Notes under the pieces: generated by a model
Databases searched by the model: none
What the model was told of the DNA's origin: nothing
The model's input: the letters and a program-made list of their open reading frames with translations, nothing else
Shown here: positions 34,655 through 42,031 of the stretch, one piece after another
Layout: every line of letters starts with the position of its first letter
Position numbering within the stretch: position 1 is the first letter of the stretch
Origin: CAZAPG01 sp964486935
Lineage (GTDB): Bacteria > Chloroflexota > Anaerolineae > 4572-78 > J111
Assembly (NCBI GenBank): GCA_964486935.1
Contig: CAZAPG010000028.1
Location: 1 to 64,000, forward strand
Reading direction: 5' to 3'
Length of the DNA stretch: 64,000 nucleotides
Program-made: the position numbers and the translations under genes

Positions 34655-35197
34655 GTGGAAGATGAGCTGTCGCTGCTGGAGCGAGTCAAACGGCGTGACC
34701 CGCAGGCCCTGGCCGAAGTTCATGACCGTTACTTTGACCAGATATATCACTACCTGCGCTACCGGCTGAATGACGCTCAGGCGGCCGAGGATATTGCCGG
34801 GGAGGTGTTTTTGGCCTTGATTGACGCCCTGCAGCGGGACAAGCCGCCCCAAACTTCGCTCACCGGGTGGTTGTACGCCGTGGCCCGCAACCTGGCGGCG
34901 GATTACCTTAAAAAACAGGTCAGGACGGTGCCCTTGCTGGAAGATATTATATCCGATGAACCCTCGCTAACCGACCGGGTGTATCTATCGCACCTGGCCC
35001 CAACCCTGAAACAGGCGTTACGCCAGTTGACCGATGAACAGCAGCATGTCATTGCGCTCAGGTTTGGGCAGGGGCTGAGTTTGGCCGAAACCGCCGAGAT
35101 TATGGAGAAATCGGTGGGGGCCATCAAGGCTTTGCAGCATCGGGCGCTGGCCTCGCTGGCGCGCTACATGCCAACGGAGGTTGACTATGACGGATAG
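34655..35197 (+). CDS. ECF-type RNA polymerase sigma factor
   Basis: This 180-residue extracytoplasmic-function sigma factor has region 2 (DRYFDQIYHYLRYRLNDAQAAEDIAGEVF) and region 4 (LRQLTDEQQHVIALRFGQGLSLAETAEIM), the latter binding -35 DNA. It starts at GTG 34655 after AAAGGAG. The next gene, whose start overlaps its end by 11 bases, encodes a membrane protein that is its probable anti-sigma or signal partner. Confidence 0.92.
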   Translation: MEDELSLLERVKRRDPQALAEVHDRYFDQIYHYLRYRLNDAQAAEDIAGEVFLALIDALQRDKPPQTSLTGWLYAVARNLAADYLKKQVRTVPLLEDIISDEPSLTDRVYLSHLAPTLKQALRQLTDEQQHVIALRFGQGLSLAETAEIMEKSVGAIKALQHRALASLARYMPTEVDYDG

Positions 35198-35918
35198 CTT
35201 TGAGTCTATTCTCGATGAGAGTATCTCCGCCCTCCAGGCCGGCGTGCCCATCGAGGATATTTTGGCCGAGGCGCCGGATTACGCCGCCGAGTTGCGCCCG
35301 ATGCTCTACGCCGCCACCCTGCTGGCCGACCCGGACCCCAAGCTGGTTCCTGAAGAGCGCAAGGCCGCCTTACGCAGCGAGTATTTACGGCGGGCGGCGG
35401 AACTGCCGCCGGTAACGCCCTCGGCGGCGGAAAAGATAGGGGCGTTATTTAGAATTATCCGCCGGCGCACCACTCGCAAAGCGGTACTCGGCGACTTGCT
35501 GACGGTTTCGATTACGGTTATTTTGACGCTGGTAATGACCGCCGTGATTCTGAACGTTGCCGCCGCCGGCGCTATTCCCGGCGATTTTCTGTACGGCGTC
35601 AAACGGGCTGCGGAAAACGCGCAGCTTTTCTTTGCCTTTAGCCCGGAGCAGCGGGCGGTTTTGCAGGAGCAGTTCAACCAGCGCCGCAAAGATGAAGTCG
35701 AGCAACTGATTCAGTTAAAGCGGGCCGCCGTGGTGCAATTTAGCGGCATTCTGGATGTCAAGGGCGAGAATTTATGGATTATTGACGGCTATACCATCTT
35801 TTTGCCGGAAGACATTCAGGTTGGGGGCAATCCCCAGGAGGGCGACCGGGTAGAGGTGGTTGGCCTGCTGCGGGCCAACAATGTGCTGGTTGCCGATACT
35901 ATTAGAAAAATCGACTAA
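35187..35918 (+). CDS. DUF5667-domain membrane protein, probable sigma-factor partner
   Basis: The 243-residue protein has a cytoplasmic N-terminal part, one membrane segment (about 108-132, TVSITVILTLVMTAVIL), a DUF5667 region (IPGDFLYGVKRAAENAQLFFAFSPEQ) and a C-terminal DUF5666-like beta domain (SGILDVKGENLWIIDGYTI). This arrangement follows ECF sigma factors in Chloroflexota and Actinobacteria, and the outside part may sense the envelope. ATG 35187 follows GGAGG within the sigma gene. Confidence 0.8.
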   Translation: MTDSFESILDESISALQAGVPIEDILAEAPDYAAELRPMLYAATLLADPDPKLVPEERKAALRSEYLRRAAELPPVTPSAAEKIGALFRIIRRRTTRKAVLGDLLTVSITVILTLVMTAVILNVAAAGAIPGDFLYGVKRAAENAQLFFAFSPEQRAVLQEQFNQRRKDEVEQLIQLKRAAVVQFSGILDVKGENLWIIDGYTIFLPEDIQVGGNPQEGDRVEVVGLLRANNVLVADTIRKID

Positions 35919-35946
35919 AGACATTTCTTCTATTCTGTGTTAAAAT
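35918..35946 (+). promoter_or_regulatory. Possible promoter of the Flp pilin gene
   Basis: AAGACA (35918-35923) and TAAAAT (35941-35946) are spaced by 17 bases, about 60 bases before the pilin start. Confidence 0.35.
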
Positions 35947-36005
35947 AGGGTTATTGGCGCGCCAATGAAGTTGCCAAAATCTACATAGAAAGGAGAAAAG
36001 GTCAC

Positions 36006-36185
36006 ATGTTGTTCATACCCCAGGAAGAGGGCCAGGGCCTGGTAGAGTACGCGCTCATTCTGGTGCTGGTGGCAATTGTTATCATTGCGGTGCTGCTGGT
36101 TCTTGGCCCGGTTGTAGGCAACGTGTTTAGCAACATTGTGTTTGCGTTGCAGCACTGCCGTTCTGAGGGCGGCGTGGTTTGCTAA
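36006..36185 (+). CDS. Flp-type (class IVb) prepilin
   Basis: The 59-residue product reads EEG, then QGLVEYALILVLVAIVI, then a hydrophobic helix and a short tail ending HCRSEGGVVC. This is the Flp prepilin layout: cleavage after Gly, Glu at +5 and Tyr at +6, then the assembly helix. A strong AAAGGAG site precedes ATG 36006. No tad/cpa assembly or prepilin peptidase genes lie in the window, so this is an orphan pilin gene. The two Cys at the tail could form a disulfide. Confidence 0.85.
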   Translation: MLFIPQEEGQGLVEYALILVLVAIVIIAVLLVLGPVVGNVFSNIVFALQHCRSEGGVVC

Positions 36186-36392
36186 CCGTTGCGGGCAGAG
36201 AGTGGGGTAATCCGTACGTATGTTATTTACGTTGCTCTTATTTTTAATCCGTTTTTGCAGTTGACTTTACCCCAATCATTCTGCCAAATTTGGCAATCTT
36301 TGATTTCGCCGTATGCTTATACAGGCAAAATCAAAAAACCGGAAACCCTATGCCAATCAGCGTAGGGTTTCTGCATGGTCGAGGTATTTTTG
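36186..36392. other. Intergenic stretch with a 9-bp hairpin
   Basis: GAAACCCTA (36342-36350) pairs perfectly with TAGGGTTTC (36363-36371), with an A-rich tract before it. On the minus strand this would be a stem followed by TTTTTTG, a terminator-like form, but no minus-strand gene ends here. Its AAACCCTA core resembles the repeat at 38026-38121. The rest shows no gene. Confidence 0.5.
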
Positions 36393-37040
36393 GTGAGAAC
36401 CGTTGCTTTTTTTGATTTAGATTACACCCTGCTGAACACCAGCTCCGGCCTGGTTTACCTGCGGGAGATTATCCGGCAGCGCCGCGCGCCGCTGTGGGCG
36501 CTGGGCTACATAACCCTGGGGTATCGTTTGAAGCGGCTGGATTTTGGCCAGGTTCACGGCAGGCTCATCACCCAGGTGGGCCGGCGGGGGCAGGCCGAAG
36601 CCGCCGAGTTTTTTGAGGGTTGGGTCAAGCAAAAATTGCTGGGCCGGTTAACGGACCGCGGGCGCGCCAAAATCGAGTGGCATCAACAGCAGGGGCACCG
36701 GGTGGCGATTATATCGGCCTCTATCAAAGAGATTGTGCAGCCCGTAGCCGGCCATTTGGGGGTCGATTATCTGTGCACCCATCTGGCAACGCAAAATGGT
36801 CACTACACCGGCCAGTTAGCCGGCCCGCTGTGTTACGGCCAGGGTAAAGTGCACTGGGCCAAAAGCTGGACGGCTCAAAACGGGCTGGACTTTCCCGCGG
36901 CCATTGGCTATGTTTACAGCGATAGCTCGTCGGATTTGCCGCTGCTGCAATTGGCCGACAACCCGGTGGCGGTCAACCCTTCGCGCAAGCTGGCCAAAAT
37001 AGCGGCGGCGCGAGGCTGGGCCATCGAGCGGTTTTATTAA
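36393..37040 (+). CDS. HAD-IB family phosphatase (SerB-like)
   Basis: This 215-residue haloacid-dehalogenase hydrolase has motif I FFDLDYTLL (nucleophile and acid-base Asp), motif II IISAS and the late SDSSSDLPLL Asp block. It belongs to the HAD-IB branch that includes phosphoserine phosphatase and PGP-type enzymes. I chose GTG 36393, 7 bases after GAGGT, because homology starts at once; ATG 36375 would add six residues. The substrate is unknown. Confidence 0.88.
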   Translation: MRTVAFFDLDYTLLNTSSGLVYLREIIRQRRAPLWALGYITLGYRLKRLDFGQVHGRLITQVGRRGQAEAAEFFEGWVKQKLLGRLTDRGRAKIEWHQQQGHRVAIISASIKEIVQPVAGHLGVDYLCTHLATQNGHYTGQLAGPLCYGQGKVHWAKSWTAQNGLDFPAAIGYVYSDSSSDLPLLQLADNPVAVNPSRKLAKIAAARGWAIERFY

Positions 37041-37044
37041 AGGG

Positions 37045-37455
37045 TCACTGGCCAATCAGCGCAGCGCCCATCCGCGCCAGAACCATATCTTCCTCTTCCG
37101 GCAAACCGCTAACGCCCACCGCGCCAATAACCTGCCCCTGGTAAACAATCGGCACGCCGCCGCCCCAGCCCACATAACGCGGGTCGCCAAAGTTGGTCAG
37201 CGGGAACTGCTTCTCGATAGAGGCGAGGCCAATGGCTTTAGATTCTTTCTGCTCGCGGGCGGCGCTAAAGGCTTTGTTGATGGCAATGTTAATTGAGGGC
37301 AGCCGGCAGCCATCGGTGCGGAGAAAGGCCAGCAGCTCGCCGTGAGCATCGGCAACCGCCACGGCAGCCCCTTTGTTTTCTTTTTCCAGCTCGGCCTGAA
37401 TGGCGGCAATAATTTTTAGCGCGTCGGCGTGCGACAGGTTGTTACTTTGATACAT
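37045..37455 (-). CDS. GlcG/HbpS family protein
   Basis: The 136-residue single-domain protein shows the GlcG/HbpS (PF03928) layout: ADALKIIAAI, AVADAHGELLAF, NIAINKAFSA and GGGVPIVYQGQVIGAVGVSG. Members bind heme or cobalamin-like ligands or accompany glycolate and propanediol utilisation. It is cytoplasmic by sequence, with AGGAGA before the start. It is followed by nothing on its strand and lies 27 bp after the HIT gene, so the two probably share a transcript. Confidence 0.88.
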   Translation of the reverse strand: MYQSNNLSHADALKIIAAIQAELEKENKGAAVAVADAHGELLAFLRTDGCRLPSINIAINKAFSAAREQKESKAIGLASIEKQFPLTNFGDPRYVGWGGGVPIVYQGQVIGAVGVSGLPEEEDMVLARMGAALIGQ

Positions 37456-37482
37456 TTGCGTCTCTCCTGAAGTGATGTTTGA

Positions 37483-37986
37483 CTAAATTTTGGGGGGACG
37501 ATTTTGAACAGCCGCCACAATTTTTTGGTATGTGTCGTCTAATGTTTCGGGCAGCACCCGCGTGTCGCCCACCACCGACATGAAGTTGCTATCGCCGCTC
37601 CAGCGGGGCACCAGATGCATGTGCAAATGGTCGGCCATGCCGGCCCCGGCGGCTTTGCCCAGGTTAAGGCCAATATTGAACCCGTCGGGCCGTAAGGTTT
37701 CTTTGAGAAGCTCGGTAAAGTAGCCGGCCAGGTGCATCATTTCCGCCTGAGCCTTGGCCGGAACGCTGGCCAGGTCGCCAATGTGTTGGTGTGGCACTAT
37801 CATCAGGTGGCCGGTGTTATAGGGGTAGATATTCATCACTACAAATGCGGATTGACCGCGATAAACTACATACTCTTCGCGGTCCTGGTTGCCGCGCAGT
37901 TTGGCGCAAAAAATACACTCTTCTGATTTTTTATTTTGGGCCGAGCTAATATATTTCATTCGCCAGGGCGCGTATAAGTGTTCCAT
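37483..37986 (-). CDS. HIT family hydrolase/phosphorylase
   Basis: The 167-residue histidine-triad protein has the catalytic HLHMHLVP motif and a CIFC pair near residue 27. The extended N-terminus (MEHLYAPWRMKYI) is typical of the AP4A phosphorylase-like HIT branch that cleaves dinucleoside polyphosphates. It is cytoplasmic. The upstream 38026-38121 repeat separates it from biotin ligase. Confidence 0.9.
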   Translation of the reverse strand: MEHLYAPWRMKYISSAQNKKSEECIFCAKLRGNQDREEYVVYRGQSAFVVMNIYPYNTGHLMIVPHQHIGDLASVPAKAQAEMMHLAGYFTELLKETLRPDGFNIGLNLGKAAGAGMADHLHMHLVPRWSGDSNFMSVVGDTRVLPETLDDTYQKIVAAVQNRPPKI

Positions 37987-38025
37987 TAATTCACTCTTTT
38001 CAAATTGGCTTGCATCGCCAGCAAA

Positions 38026-38121
38026 AGACCTTTAGGGTTTCCAAAGTCCCTTTATCTGGCCAGATTTTTGGGATTGAATGTGATTTCTGGTGAGGATTAC
38101 CTTATAAAACCCTAAAGGTCT
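38026..38121. repeat. Inverted repeat with perfect 15-bp ends
   Basis: AGACCTTTAGGGTTT at 38026-38040 and AAACCCTAAAGGTCT at 38107-38121 are exact reverse complements around 66 bases of AT-rich spacer with no ORF. The layout is that of a small MITE or REP-like element. The ACCCTAAAGG core is one I associate with dispersed repeats in Chloroflexota. Confidence 0.7.
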
Positions 38122-38219
38122 GGGTAGGTAGCAACTTGGATTATTGTACCAAAGAGAGACGCAATGGGCGAATTTGCAAATTGTTTGAGCCAGAGTACTA
38201 TACTTTTAACAGAGGATTA

Positions 38220-39068
38220 ATGATGCAAAAACTCTCCGGCGATTTAGTCAGACACAAACTAAGAACCCGGTTGATTGGGCAAAATGTTGTTTACAGCGAG
38301 CAAACCGGCTCAACCAACACCGAATTGAAGCGGCTGGCCCATATGGACGCCCCCGAAGGGTTGCTCTACCTGACCGATGAGCAACTGGTTGGGCGAGGTC
38401 GCCTGGAGCGAAGCTGGCACGCCCCCGCCGGCTCCAGCCTGTTGACATCGCTGCTGTTCAGGCCGGGCGATTACCTGCCGCCGGCGCAGGCCCAGCAACT
38501 TACCATGATTTGCTCGCTGGCCATGGCCGACGCCATTAAAAATGTGGCAAATGTAATGCCCGGCATCAAATGGCCCAACGATATTGTTTGGAACGACGGC
38601 AAAAAACTGGGCGGCGTTCTGACCGAGTCTGAAATTGAGGGCGACCAGCTTGCCTGGGTTATTGTTGGGCTGGGCCTCAACGTCAATCTTGATTTTAGCG
38701 ACCACACCCACCCGGAACCCGACCGGCCCGGCCGGCCGGATAGCGGCCATCCGCCGCTGGCCGAAACCGCAACCAGCCTGTCAATAATATTGCAGCAGGA
38801 CACCGGCCATTTACGGCTGCCGCTGCTGCAACGCTACCTTGAAAACGTGGAGCAGCGCTACACCGCCCTGAAAGAGGGACAATCGCCGCGCCGCGAGTGG
38901 GAAAGGCGGCTGATGGGGATAGGGCAGGTCGTTACCGTTAAGTTTGTTGACAATGCCCGCCAGCACCGGGGCGTAATGATTGGCATTGATGAAAACGGCG
39001 GGCTGCGAATTCGGCAAGACGACGGCACGGTTAAAACCGTGCTGGCCGGCGATGTAACCCTCAGATAA
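38220..39068 (+). CDS. birA: Biotin--[acetyl-CoA-carboxylase] ligase
   Basis: The enzyme activates biotin to biotinyl-AMP and attaches it to the carrier lysine of biotin carboxylases. The 282-residue protein begins directly with the catalytic domain and has no N-terminal HTH, so it is the non-regulatory class I form. GRGRLERSWHAPAGSSL (biotinyl-AMP loop), KWPNDIVWNDGKKLGGVLTE and the C-terminal SH3-like barrel are present. ATG 38220 (ATGATG after AGAGGA) is preferred to an upstream frame running into the repeat. Confidence 0.93.
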   Translation: MMQKLSGDLVRHKLRTRLIGQNVVYSEQTGSTNTELKRLAHMDAPEGLLYLTDEQLVGRGRLERSWHAPAGSSLLTSLLFRPGDYLPPAQAQQLTMICSLAMADAIKNVANVMPGIKWPNDIVWNDGKKLGGVLTESEIEGDQLAWVIVGLGLNVNLDFSDHTHPEPDRPGRPDSGHPPLAETATSLSIILQQDTGHLRLPLLQRYLENVEQRYTALKEGQSPRREWERRLMGIGQVVTVKFVDNARQHRGVMIGIDENGGLRIRQDDGTVKTVLAGDVTLR

Positions 39069-39145
39069 TTCGACGATTGCGTCACTCGCGGCCCGGATGT
39101 ATCATGTTATCAAATAAATCTGAATCTTTGAAAAGGAGATAATCT

Positions 39146-40471
39146 ATTTCAAAAAATAGCGAACCATTACCAACCCGGTTTCCCCGGGAGCATGCTTTTT
39201 TGGTAGGCATGGAGCTGAAACGGCCCGGCAACAACCACCGTTTTGATGTGGAAGACTCGTTAGAAGAGCTGGCCGCCCTGGCCGATACAGCCGGTTTGTA
39301 TGTGGAAGGCGGCACCTACCAGCGCCTGGATACCATCAAGCCCGACACCCTGATTGGCCACGGCAAGGTTGACGAACTCATCAATTATCGGGACGAGTTA
39401 GGCATCGACGTTTTTCTGTTTGATGACGAATTAAGCCCCCGCCAGCAGCGCGAACTGGAAAAGCGGCTCAAGGTTAAAGTTATTGACCGCACCGCCCTGA
39501 TTTTGGATATTTTTGCCAAACACGCCCGCACTCACGAAGGTCAATTGCAGGTGGAACTGGCCCAATACGAATACCGCCTGCCGCGATTGACCCGCATGTG
39601 GACTCACCTGGCCCGGCAGGCCGGCGGGCGGGCCGGCGGCGCCAGCGGCGGCGTGGGCGTGCGCGGCCCCGGCGAAACCCAGCTAGAGGTTGACCGCCGC
39701 GAAATTAGCCATCGCATTGCCCACCTCAAGCGAGAACTGGAAAAAGTTCGGGCGCACCGGGCGCGGTATCGCAAGCAGCGCAAACGGGTAGGGATTACCA
39801 CCGTTGCCATTGTGGGTTACACCAACGCCGGCAAAAGCACGCTGCTCAACCGGCTGGCCCAGGCCAACGTGCTGGCTGCCGACCAGCTTTTTGCCACGCT
39901 GGACCCAACAACCCGCCGGGTTACGCTGCCCAGCGGCAGCAACGCGCTGTTTAGCGATACGGTCGGTTTTATTCAAAAACTACCCACGGGGCTGGTGGCC
40001 GCCTTCAGAGCCACCCTCGAAGAAATTGTCGAGGCTGACCTGATACTGCACGTGGTCGATATCACCCATCCCAACGCCTCGGAGCAGGCCGCAACGGTTA
40101 ATGAAACGTTAATTGAACTGAGCGCTACCCACCTGCCGCAACTGGTGGCCCTGAACAAAATAGACCTGCTGGATGACCCGGAACAGGTAGCCGAGTTAGT
40201 GGCCCAGTACCCCAACAGCCTGGCTATTAGCGCCGCCACCGGCCACGGCATCGAGGCGCTTTTGAATCGGGTGGAAGGGGTCATGCAGTCAACCCGCGCC
40301 ACAATGACCCTGTTGATACCCTACAACCGGGGCGATCTGGTCTCGACGCTGTACGGCCAGGCCATTGTTGAAGCCGAAACCCACCAACCCGAAGGCACAC
40401 GCCTGGAAGTCCACGTACCCAAACATCTGGTAGAAATAGTAGAACCTTACCAGCTAGAAACCACCAATTAG
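39146..40471 (+). CDS. hflX: GTPase HflX, apparently initiated at ATT
   Basis: HflX is a ribosome-binding GTPase that splits stalled or idle ribosomes. The glycine-rich GVRGPGETQLEVDRR segment, G1 GYTNAGKSTL, G3 DTVGF and G4 NKID are all present, with about 440 residues. The frame stays open upstream of the first usual start (TTG 39200): residues REHAFLVGMELKRPGNN match the expected start of HflX domain I. The next in-frame stop is at 39140-39142. No ATG, GTG or TTG lies between, but ATT at 39146 sits 7 bases after AAAAGGAG. I therefore annotate an ATT start; a TTG 39200 start would remove conserved residues and lacks a ribosome binding site. Confidence 0.9.
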   Translation: MSKNSEPLPTRFPREHAFLVGMELKRPGNNHRFDVEDSLEELAALADTAGLYVEGGTYQRLDTIKPDTLIGHGKVDELINYRDELGIDVFLFDDELSPRQQRELEKRLKVKVIDRTALILDIFAKHARTHEGQLQVELAQYEYRLPRLTRMWTHLARQAGGRAGGASGGVGVRGPGETQLEVDRREISHRIAHLKRELEKVRAHRARYRKQRKRVGITTVAIVGYTNAGKSTLLNRLAQANVLAADQLFATLDPTTRRVTLPSGSNALFSDTVGFIQKLPTGLVAAFRATLEEIVEADLILHVVDITHPNASEQAATVNETLIELSATHLPQLVALNKIDLLDDPEQVAELVAQYPNSLAISAATGHGIEALLNRVEGVMQSTRATMTLLIPYNRGDLVSTLYGQAIVEAETHQPEGTRLEVHVPKHLVEIVEPYQLETTN

Positions 40472-40503
40472 CAAGTTACCTCAAAAAACCAGGAGGAAGG
40501 ACA

Positions 40504-40683
40504 ATGCTCGATAAAATGGCTCTGATTAAAGGGTTGCCGGTCATTATCGGCCTGGTCCTGGTTGTTATCAGTTTTATTGCCCAGTTTGTTCCGGCCCTCT
40601 CGTTTCTGGTGGCCGGCCAATGGCTGTTGCATTTGGGCGTTATTATCGGGTTGGGCGGTATTCTGTTTTCTGATACGTTGTAA
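40504..40683 (+). CDS. Small two-helix membrane protein
   Basis: ATG 40504 follows CAGGAGGAAGG and opens 59 residues with two hydrophobic segments (about 11-28 and 33-53). I recognise no family. The strong ribosome binding site and the immediate terminator after the stop support a real gene, in the same transcript as hflX 32 bp upstream. Confidence 0.65.
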   Translation: MLDKMALIKGLPVIIGLVLVVISFIAQFVPALSFLVAGQWLLHLGVIIGLGGILFSDTL

Positions 40684-40698
40684 ATCCACGCGCATCAA

Positions 40699-40735
40699 AA
40701 AGACCACACCGGCAAACCGGTGTGGTCTTTTCTTT
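40699..40735. terminator. Strong bidirectional intrinsic terminator
   Basis: AAAGACCACACCGG pairs perfectly with CCGGTGTGGTCTTT across a CAAA loop and is followed by TTTCTTTCTT on the plus strand and TTTTTG on the minus strand. It ends hflX with its small partner gene, and the surface-protein gene from the other side. An 18-bp palindrome at 40753-40770 lies next to it. Confidence 0.9.
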
Positions 40736-40796
40736 CTTCCTTTTGATGGAATGCAAAAGCGCGCTTTTGCGCTCCGTTTTTTTCAGTTTGAGCCGG

Positions 40797-41903
40797 TTAG
40801 CTGTTTTGCTGCCGGCCCCGCTGCAAGGCTACTACTCCCCCAACTACCATAAACAAAATTAAGGCGGCGGCAACCAGGGTAAAGGGCATGTTCGACTCGC
40901 TGGCCTGGCCCGAAACCGGCAGCAGCAGTTCGGATTGGTTGGCCCCGGTTGAGGAGTCGCTCGCTGTGGCCGGAGCCTGGGTAGCCGCCGGCGCCGGGGT
41001 TGAAGCCGGAGCCGCCTGGCCGGCCGCCGGGGCGCTTACCGGCGCAGAAGACGAGCCGGCGCTGCCTTCCATCGCCGCCGAGGGAATTTGCAGGCGGGCC
41101 GGGTCGTCGCGGTCAAGGCCGCCGGTATCGCTGGGGTCTCTTGCATCGCCCTTAATTTCGCCTAAAAAGAAACGCCGGCCGCCGGGGTAATTGAACTCGT
41201 AAATTTTACCCTGTTCGGCCACAAATTGATAGGTTACGGCCTCGCCCTTACCATCCTCAGACATAGCGGTGCCGCGATATTCGCAATCGGGAATCAGAAA
41301 AACGTCAACGGTGGTGCAAAGCGGCTGCTCTTGCATTTTGCCCATAATCCACAAATTGCCGTGGCTGCAAAAGCCTTGCGGGCTTACGTAATCAAACTCG
41401 GCATTAAAGCCAGAGCAGTTGGCAACGCGCAGCAGCGCCCCCCGTAACGGCGGGTAAAGGGGACTCGATTGGACTTCGGGAAAATGGACCGGCGCGCCCA
41501 GGCCGTTGGCGATGGTAATCGTCGGCCCCATAAAATCGGTGTAATTGCTATCGGCGCGCACCTGCCGAATGACCATCTGGTAGGCGCCATCGCCGATGGT
41601 TTTGGTATCCAAATGAGCCAGGGTGCCATTGATAACCGGCGCATAGACGGTGGCTACCCAAATTAACGATTTTCCGGATTGCAGAAAAACCTCGTACTTG
41701 AAAAAGTCGGGAAAGTCGGCAGCGCCCTTGATGGTAATAATGCCGGAAACCGTCTCTCCATTGGCCGGCGCGGTGATAAAAACAATCGCCCCCGTTTCGT
41801 CCGGGGTGGGCGCCTGGGCCTGAACCTCGGCCCGGCTGCCGGCAACTAAAATTAACAGCGTTGCCATAATTATCAAGAATACGTGTCGAAAATAATATTT
41901 CAT
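40797..41903 (-). CDS. Secreted, C-terminally anchored protein with an Ig-like domain
   Basis: The 368-residue protein has an N-terminal signal (residues 1-30, ending AEVQAQA), a beta-rich domain resembling Ig-like or Big-type folds (VFITAPANGETVSGIITIKGAA), an alanine/proline linker (about 275-320) and a C-terminal tail LPVSG-(about 9)-hydrophobic helix-RGRQ. The tail resembles a sortase sorting signal with Ser in place of Thr, or is a plain membrane anchor. It is likely a surface-exposed protein of unknown function. Confidence 0.7.
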   Translation of the reverse strand: MKYYFRHVFLIIMATLLILVAGSRAEVQAQAPTPDETGAIVFITAPANGETVSGIITIKGAADFPDFFKYEVFLQSGKSLIWVATVYAPVINGTLAHLDTKTIGDGAYQMVIRQVRADSNYTDFMGPTITIANGLGAPVHFPEVQSSPLYPPLRGALLRVANCSGFNAEFDYVSPQGFCSHGNLWIMGKMQEQPLCTTVDVFLIPDCEYRGTAMSEDGKGEAVTYQFVAEQGKIYEFNYPGGRRFFLGEIKGDARDPSDTGGLDRDDPARLQIPSAAMEGSAGSSSAPVSAPAAGQAAPASTPAPAATQAPATASDSSTGANQSELLLPVSGQASESNMPFTLVAAALILFMVVGGVVALQRGRQQNS

Positions 41904-41969
41904 TGCGAATCCCCTTCTCCTGAGCGTTACCTCAATTGAGTAGCAAGACAGCCTGATAATTTACATAAA

Positions 41970-41998
41970 ATTATAACACAATTGGCAGATTATGAGAA
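41970..41998 (-). promoter_or_regulatory. Putative promoter of the surface-protein gene
   Basis: On the minus strand TTCTCA and TATAAT (41975-41970) are spaced by 17 bases; the -10 box is perfect and lies about 66 bases before the start codon. Confidence 0.45.
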
Positions 41999-42031
41999 GT
42001 TTTCCCCGGCAATTTATGGCCTGCTATAGAG

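Noticed and set aside
36342..36371. Riboswitch or intrinsic terminator for the Flp pilin gene
   Set aside because: It is a simple 9-bp hairpin with no T-run on the plus strand and no conserved aptamer features.
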